A DNA stretch of 9,630 nt from JTS-RE9 sp964649195 (GTDB lineage Bacteria; Planctomycetota; Phycisphaerae; Phycisphaerales; Phycisphaeraceae). Both the position numbers and the translations under genes were made by a program. This document shows positions 6,557-9,630 of this stretch, in pieces (position 1 is the stretch's first letter; the number at the start of each line of letters is the position of its first letter). Under the pieces are notes generated by a model. The model did not search any database, was not told where the DNA came from, and saw only the letters and a program-made list of their open reading frames with translations. The stretch covers positions 1 to 9,630 of the forward strand of contig CAZYPK010000185.1 of the NCBI GenBank assembly GCA_964649195.1, written 5' to 3'.

Positions 6557-9142
6557 ATGCGTGTCCAACTCCCCGAACTTTCGCTCGTCGTCCTCGTCGG
6601 CCCGTCCGGTTCCGGCAAGTCAACTTTCGCACGCCGCCACTTCGGGCCGTTCGAGGTGTTGTCGTCCGACTACTGCCGGGGCCTGGTGTCCAATGACGAG
6701 AACGACCAGGCGGCCACGAATCATGCGTTCGAGATGCTCCACACGATCCTGCGCAAGCGGCTGGAACTGGGCCGGCTGACGGTCGTGGACGCGACCAACG
6801 TCCGGCCCGAGGACCGCCGGCCTCTGGTCCAGATCGCCAGGCAGTACCACGTCCTGCCCGTGGCGATCGTGTTCGACGTTCCCGAGCGCGTGTGCCACGA
6901 CCGCAACGCGACACGCCCGGACCGCAGCTTCGGCCCGCATGTGATCCGCCGGCAGCGGACCGCGATGCGCCGCGAACTGCGCGGCCTGGCCCGCGAAGGG
7001 TTCCGCCATGTGTTCACGTTCAACACAGTCGATGAAGTCGATGCCGCCGTCGTCGAGCGGCAGCCGCTGTGGAACAACAGGAAGCATGAGCACGGCCCGT
7101 TCGACATCATCGGCGACGTGCATGGCTGCTGCGATGAGTTGGAACAACTGCTGTCTGCGCTGGGATACGACCCGGTGGACATCGCCGACGAAGCGGGTGG
7201 TGCATCGAAGGTGTTCGCGCACCCGCAGGGCCGCAAGGCGGTGTTCGTCGGCGACCTCGTGGACCGCGGGCCTCGCGTGCTGGATACGTTGCGGCTCGTC
7301 ATGGGCATGGTGCGTCACGGCTCGGCGCTGTGCGTCCCCGGCAACCACGACATCAAGCTGATGCGGAAGCTGCGCGGCAAGAACGTGCGGATCACGCACG
7401 GCCTGGCCGACACGCTGGCCGAACTCGACGCGCTGCCGACGGAGCAGCGCGAAGCGCTGTCGCGGCAGGTCGCTGATTTCATCGACGAACTGGTGAGCCA
7501 CTACGTGCTCGATGACGGCAGGCTGGTCGTGGCTCACGCGGGCCTCAAGGAAGAGATGCAGGGCCGCGGGTCGGGCAAGGTGCGCGAGTTCTGCCTCTAC
7601 GGCGAGACCACCGGCGAGACCGATGAGTTCGGCCTGCCCGTGCGCTGCAACTGGGCCGCTGAGTATCGAGGACAGGCGATGGTCGTTTACGGCCACACGC
7701 CGGTCCCGCACGCCCAGTGGCTGAATCACACCATCAACATCGACACCGGCTGTGTCTTCGGCGGCAAGCTCACGGCGATGAAATACCCCGAACGCGAACT
7801 GATTGAAGTACCCGCCAAACGGATGTACGCCGAGCCTGCCCGACCTTTTCTCCCGTCGCCTGCGTCAACGGCGGAACTCTCCGCGCAACATCAACTCGAC
7901 GATGTGCTGGACCTGGCCGATGTCTTCGGCAAGCGCATCATCTCGACGCGGCTGGCGCACAACATCACGATCCGCGAGGAGAACTCGGCAGCGGCGCTGG
8001 AGGTGATGAGCCGGTTCGCGGTGAATCCCAAGTGGCTCATCTACCTGCCGCCAACGATGTCGCCCTGCGAGACCAGCCGCCGCGAGGGCTGGCTGGAGCA
8101 TCCGGATGAGGCGCTGCTGTACTACCGCAACCAGGGCGTGCCGCGCGCGATCTGTCAGCAGAAGCACATGGGCTCGCGCGCCGTCGTCATCATCTGCCGC
8201 AGCGAGCAGGCGGTCCGCGACCGGTTCGGAATCGAGAACGAAGGCATCGGCATCATCTACACAAGAACAGGCCGGCGATTCTTCAACCAGCCTGATGTCG
8301 AAGCACAACTGCTGGATCGCGTGCGCGCCGCGGCGGATCGAGCCGGCATCTGGGACGAGCTTGCCACCGACTGGCTCTGCCTGGACTGCGAACTGATGCC
8401 GTGGTCCGCCAAGGCGCAGGAACTGCTTCGCGGCCAGTACGCCCCGGTTGGATCCGCGGGAAGACACGCGATCGCAACAGCGGTGAGTCTGCTCGAAGCG
8501 ACGGCCGCGCGCCTCGGCGAAGCCGCCGCTCTGCTGGATACCTACCGTCAGCGACAGTCGATGGTCGAAGGCTACATCAACGCTTACCGCCAGTACTGCT
8601 GGCCCGTCGAGTCGATCACTGATTTGAAACTCGCCCCGTTCCACCTGCTGGCGAGCGAGGGTCACGTTCACATCGACCGCGACCACGCCTGGCACATGGA
8701 GATCGCCCAGCGGCTCGCCCGAACGGATGAACCGGTCCTCATGGCGACGGCGAACCGCGCGGTGGACCTGACGGATGAGCAGAGCATGGCCGGCGCGGTG
8801 GCGTGGTGGGAATCGCTCACCGCGGCGGGCGGCGAAGGCATGGTCGTCAAGCCGATGGACTTCATCGCCCGCGGCGGACGTGAACCGGCCCAGCCCGCCG
8901 TCAAGTGCCGCGGCCGCGAATACCTCCGCATCATCTACGGCCCGGAATACACAGCCCCCGCCAACCTCGAACGCCTCCGCTCGCGCGGCCTCGGCCGCAA
9001 GCGTTCACTGGCGCAGCGCGAGTTCGCCCTGGGCATCGAAGGACTCGAACGCTTCGTCCGGCGCGAACCGCTCCGCCGCGCGCATGAATGCGTCTTCGGA
9101 GTGTTGGCCCTGGAAAGCGAACCGGTGGACCCAAGACTCTGA
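6557..9142 (+). CDS. pnkp: Pnkp, polynucleotide kinase-phosphatase-ligase for RNA repair
   Basis: Three-domain RNA end-healing and sealing enzyme: it phosphorylates 5'-OH ends, removes 2',3'-cyclic phosphates and, with Hen1, ligates. At 861 residues it has full family length. Kinase (1-170): P-loop GPSGSGKST (15-23), Asp38 in SSDYCRG, and the lid arginines Arg116, Arg120 and Arg123. Phosphatase (180-420): metallophosphoesterase motifs GDVHG (186-190), GDLVDRG (232-238), PGNHD (261-265), AHAG (326-329) and YGHTPV (378-383). Ligase (about 430-861): nucleotidyl-lysine motif KHMGSR with Lys536, LDCELMPWSAKA (609-620), EGMVVKP (760-766) and the final Lys motif AVKCRGREYLRIIYGPEY (781-798). All motifs are intact, so the enzyme is probably active. 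The start fits the family N-terminus (PELSLVVLVGPSGSGK) although no Shine-Dalgarno is evident. A strong terminator follows. Confidence 0.96.
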   Translation: MRVQLPELSLVVLVGPSGSGKSTFARRHFGPFEVLSSDYCRGLVSNDENDQAATNHAFEMLHTILRKRLELGRLTVVDATNVRPEDRRPLVQIARQYHVLPVAIVFDVPERVCHDRNATRPDRSFGPHVIRRQRTAMRRELRGLAREGFRHVFTFNTVDEVDAAVVERQPLWNNRKHEHGPFDIIGDVHGCCDELEQLLSALGYDPVDIADEAGGASKVFAHPQGRKAVFVGDLVDRGPRVLDTLRLVMGMVRHGSALCVPGNHDIKLMRKLRGKNVRITHGLADTLAELDALPTEQREALSRQVADFIDELVSHYVLDDGRLVVAHAGLKEEMQGRGSGKVREFCLYGETTGETDEFGLPVRCNWAAEYRGQAMVVYGHTPVPHAQWLNHTINIDTGCVFGGKLTAMKYPERELIEVPAKRMYAEPARPFLPSPASTAELSAQHQLDDVLDLADVFGKRIISTRLAHNITIREENSAAALEVMSRFAVNPKWLIYLPPTMSPCETSRREGWLEHPDEALLYYRNQGVPRAICQQKHMGSRAVVIICRSEQAVRDRFGIENEGIGIIYTRTGRRFFNQPDVEAQLLDRVRAAADRAGIWDELATDWLCLDCELMPWSAKAQELLRGQYAPVGSAGRHAIATAVSLLEATAARLGEAAALLDTYRQRQSMVEGYINAYRQYCWPVESITDLKLAPFHLLASEGHVHIDRDHAWHMEIAQRLARTDEPVLMATANRAVDLTDEQSMAGAVAWWESLTAAGGEGMVVKPMDFIARGGREPAQPAVKCRGREYLRIIYGPEYTAPANLERLRSRGLGRKRSLAQREFALGIEGLERFVRREPLRRAHECVFGVLALESEPVDPRL

Positions 9143-9147
9143 TGCGG

Positions 9148-9201
9148 ACGAAACAGCATGTAAGCCGCCGACATAAAGCTCGGCTGTTTCGTTTGTCTTT
9201 T
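9148..9201 (+). terminator. Rho-independent terminator after pnkp
   Basis: ACGAAACAGC (9148-9157) pairs perfectly with GCTGTTTCGT (9183-9192). A T-rich tail TTTGTCTTTT follows at 9192-9201, 6 nt after the pnkp stop. The 25-nt loop contains AGCCG (9163-9167), which could instead pair with CGGCT (9181-9185). This marks the end of the hen1-pnkp transcript. The stretch 9205-9318 holds nothing I can identify. Confidence 0.75.
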
Positions 9202-9318
9202 CCGCATTCTCGACGTGTACTGACATTCTTCGTGGTGGCAACGATGGACGTACTCCTTCCGGGTCTCACAGGCCGCACCGCCCTGCATGGACGTGTACGC
9301 CAAATCGCGCATTGATGA

Positions 9319-9507
9319 CTACCGGCTCAAATAAAGCAGAAGCAGAATGATGTTTAGCAGCACCGAGACGCCCAGAAGAATCCAGGCCACTGAGTCATCC
9401 ATCCAGGCAATCCTGCGGTAGTCGGAAGGCGCATTGTTCTCCATCGCCGCCAGTCGGGTCCATTCCATCTCCTTGGCCGCCAGCACGGGCGGTTCCCCAT
9501 TGAACAC
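9319..9507 (-). CDS. Small predicted membrane protein, possibly 5'-truncated
   Basis: A 62-residue open frame beginning with GTG. Residues 38-60 (DSVAWILLGVSVLLNIILLL and on) form a convincing single transmembrane helix close to the C-terminus; the N-terminal 35 residues are polar. I do not recognise the family. The start is uncertain: no proper ribosome binding site is seen, and in-frame ATGs at 9468, 9444 and 9402 are alternatives. The frame runs up to, and closes just inside, a sequence that looks like an insertion-sequence end (about 9511-9530). It may therefore be the C-terminal remainder of a longer gene cut by the insertion. Confidence 0.35.
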   Translation of the reverse strand: MFNGEPPVLAAKEMEWTRLAAMENNAPSDYRRIAWMDDSVAWILLGVSVLLNIILLLLYLSR

Positions 9508-9510
9508 CGC

Positions 9511-9630
9511 CCTTAGAAACTATCTCAAAACGCCGAATCTCGCCGATGACTATCGGTGAACCCTTATTGCAAGGCGCCACGGATGGCCAAGCGCAAACGC
9601 AAGGATAAACCGTTGCCGACGATCTGGCAG
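9511..9630 (+). mobile_element. Possible left end of an insertion sequence, running off the window
   Basis: CTTAGAAACTATCTCAAAAC (9512-9531) resembles the terminal inverted repeats of planctomycete IS elements, judged from memory. About 50-70 nt later a short basic coding start appears, as expected for a transposase. The other end lies outside the window, so neither the matching inverted repeat nor the target duplication can be checked. The small frame on the - strand stops meaning anything at this junction, which fits an insertion. Confidence 0.4.
9583..9630 (+). CDS. Start of a possible IS5-type transposase (partial)
   Basis: ATG at 9583 is preceded by AAGG (9571-9574) at 8 nt. It opens a frame reading MAKRKRKDKPLPTIWQ, which continues past the window edge. 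A basic start followed by LPTIWQ resembles the N-terminus of IS5/IS427-like transposases (usually continuing with a 'xPDELW' stretch), but only 16 codons are visible. An unrelated gene start or chance frame remains possible. Confidence 0.4.
   Translation, partial: MAKRKRKDKPLPTIWQ

Noticed and set aside
6620..7729. Open frame of 369 codons on the - strand
   Set aside because: It is antisense to pnkp, whose kinase and phosphatase motifs are unmistakable. Shadow frame.

Overview
The window is GC-rich bacterial DNA. The most likely source is a planctomycete, perhaps of the Phycisphaerae type. This is inferred from the genes (signal-peptide proteins with ClpP-like folds, many lipoproteins) and from dispersed intergenic repeats built of CAAATCT heptamers and ACAGGAGACAGG-like purine arms. 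No rRNA or marker gene is present to confirm it.

Left part (1-3088, all + strand): a truncated 20-bp tandem-repeat array and a strong hairpin precede three exported-protein genes. These are a lipoprotein resembling DUF2959 (255-878), a second small lipoprotein of unknown function (1049-1471), and a secreted protein with a ClpP/crotonase-like fold that seems to lack the catalytic serine (1627-3054). The two gaps between them are filled almost completely by two copies of one inverted-repeat element in opposite orientations; the first also carries a nine-unit heptamer array. A hairpin terminator (3053-3088) closes the block and may also serve the converging abiE genes.

Middle part (3225-4916, - strand): a type IV toxin-antitoxin / abortive-infection locus of the AbiE type. 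The AbiEi antitoxin-regulator (4038-4832) overlaps by 4 nt (GTGA) the AbiEii nucleotidyltransferase toxin (3225-4041). The toxin frame is broken by an apparent loss of one GC dinucleotide at 3530-3535, which separates the catalytic GG...DxD part from the conserved YQRRKxRDLFDLW motif. A good sigma70-like promoter (TTGCCC-17-TATATT) is followed directly by a 41-nt near-perfect palindrome, a strong operator candidate for AbiEi.

Right part (5111-9142, + strand, divergent from abiE): an intact bacterial RNA-repair pair, hen1 then pnkp. Pnkp has 5'-kinase, 2',3'-phosphatase and ligase domains with all the motifs I looked for present. Hen1 supplies the ligase-activating N-domain and the 3'-terminal 2'-O-methyltransferase. 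Together they are expected to heal, methylate and reseal RNAs cut by ribotoxins. A strong terminator follows pnkp.

Right edge (9319-9630): a small predicted membrane protein on the - strand runs up to what looks like the end of an insertion sequence. The first 16 codons of its presumed transposase run off the window. The most interesting theme is the side-by-side placement of an RNA-targeting-type toxin locus (decayed) and an RNA-repair operon (intact).
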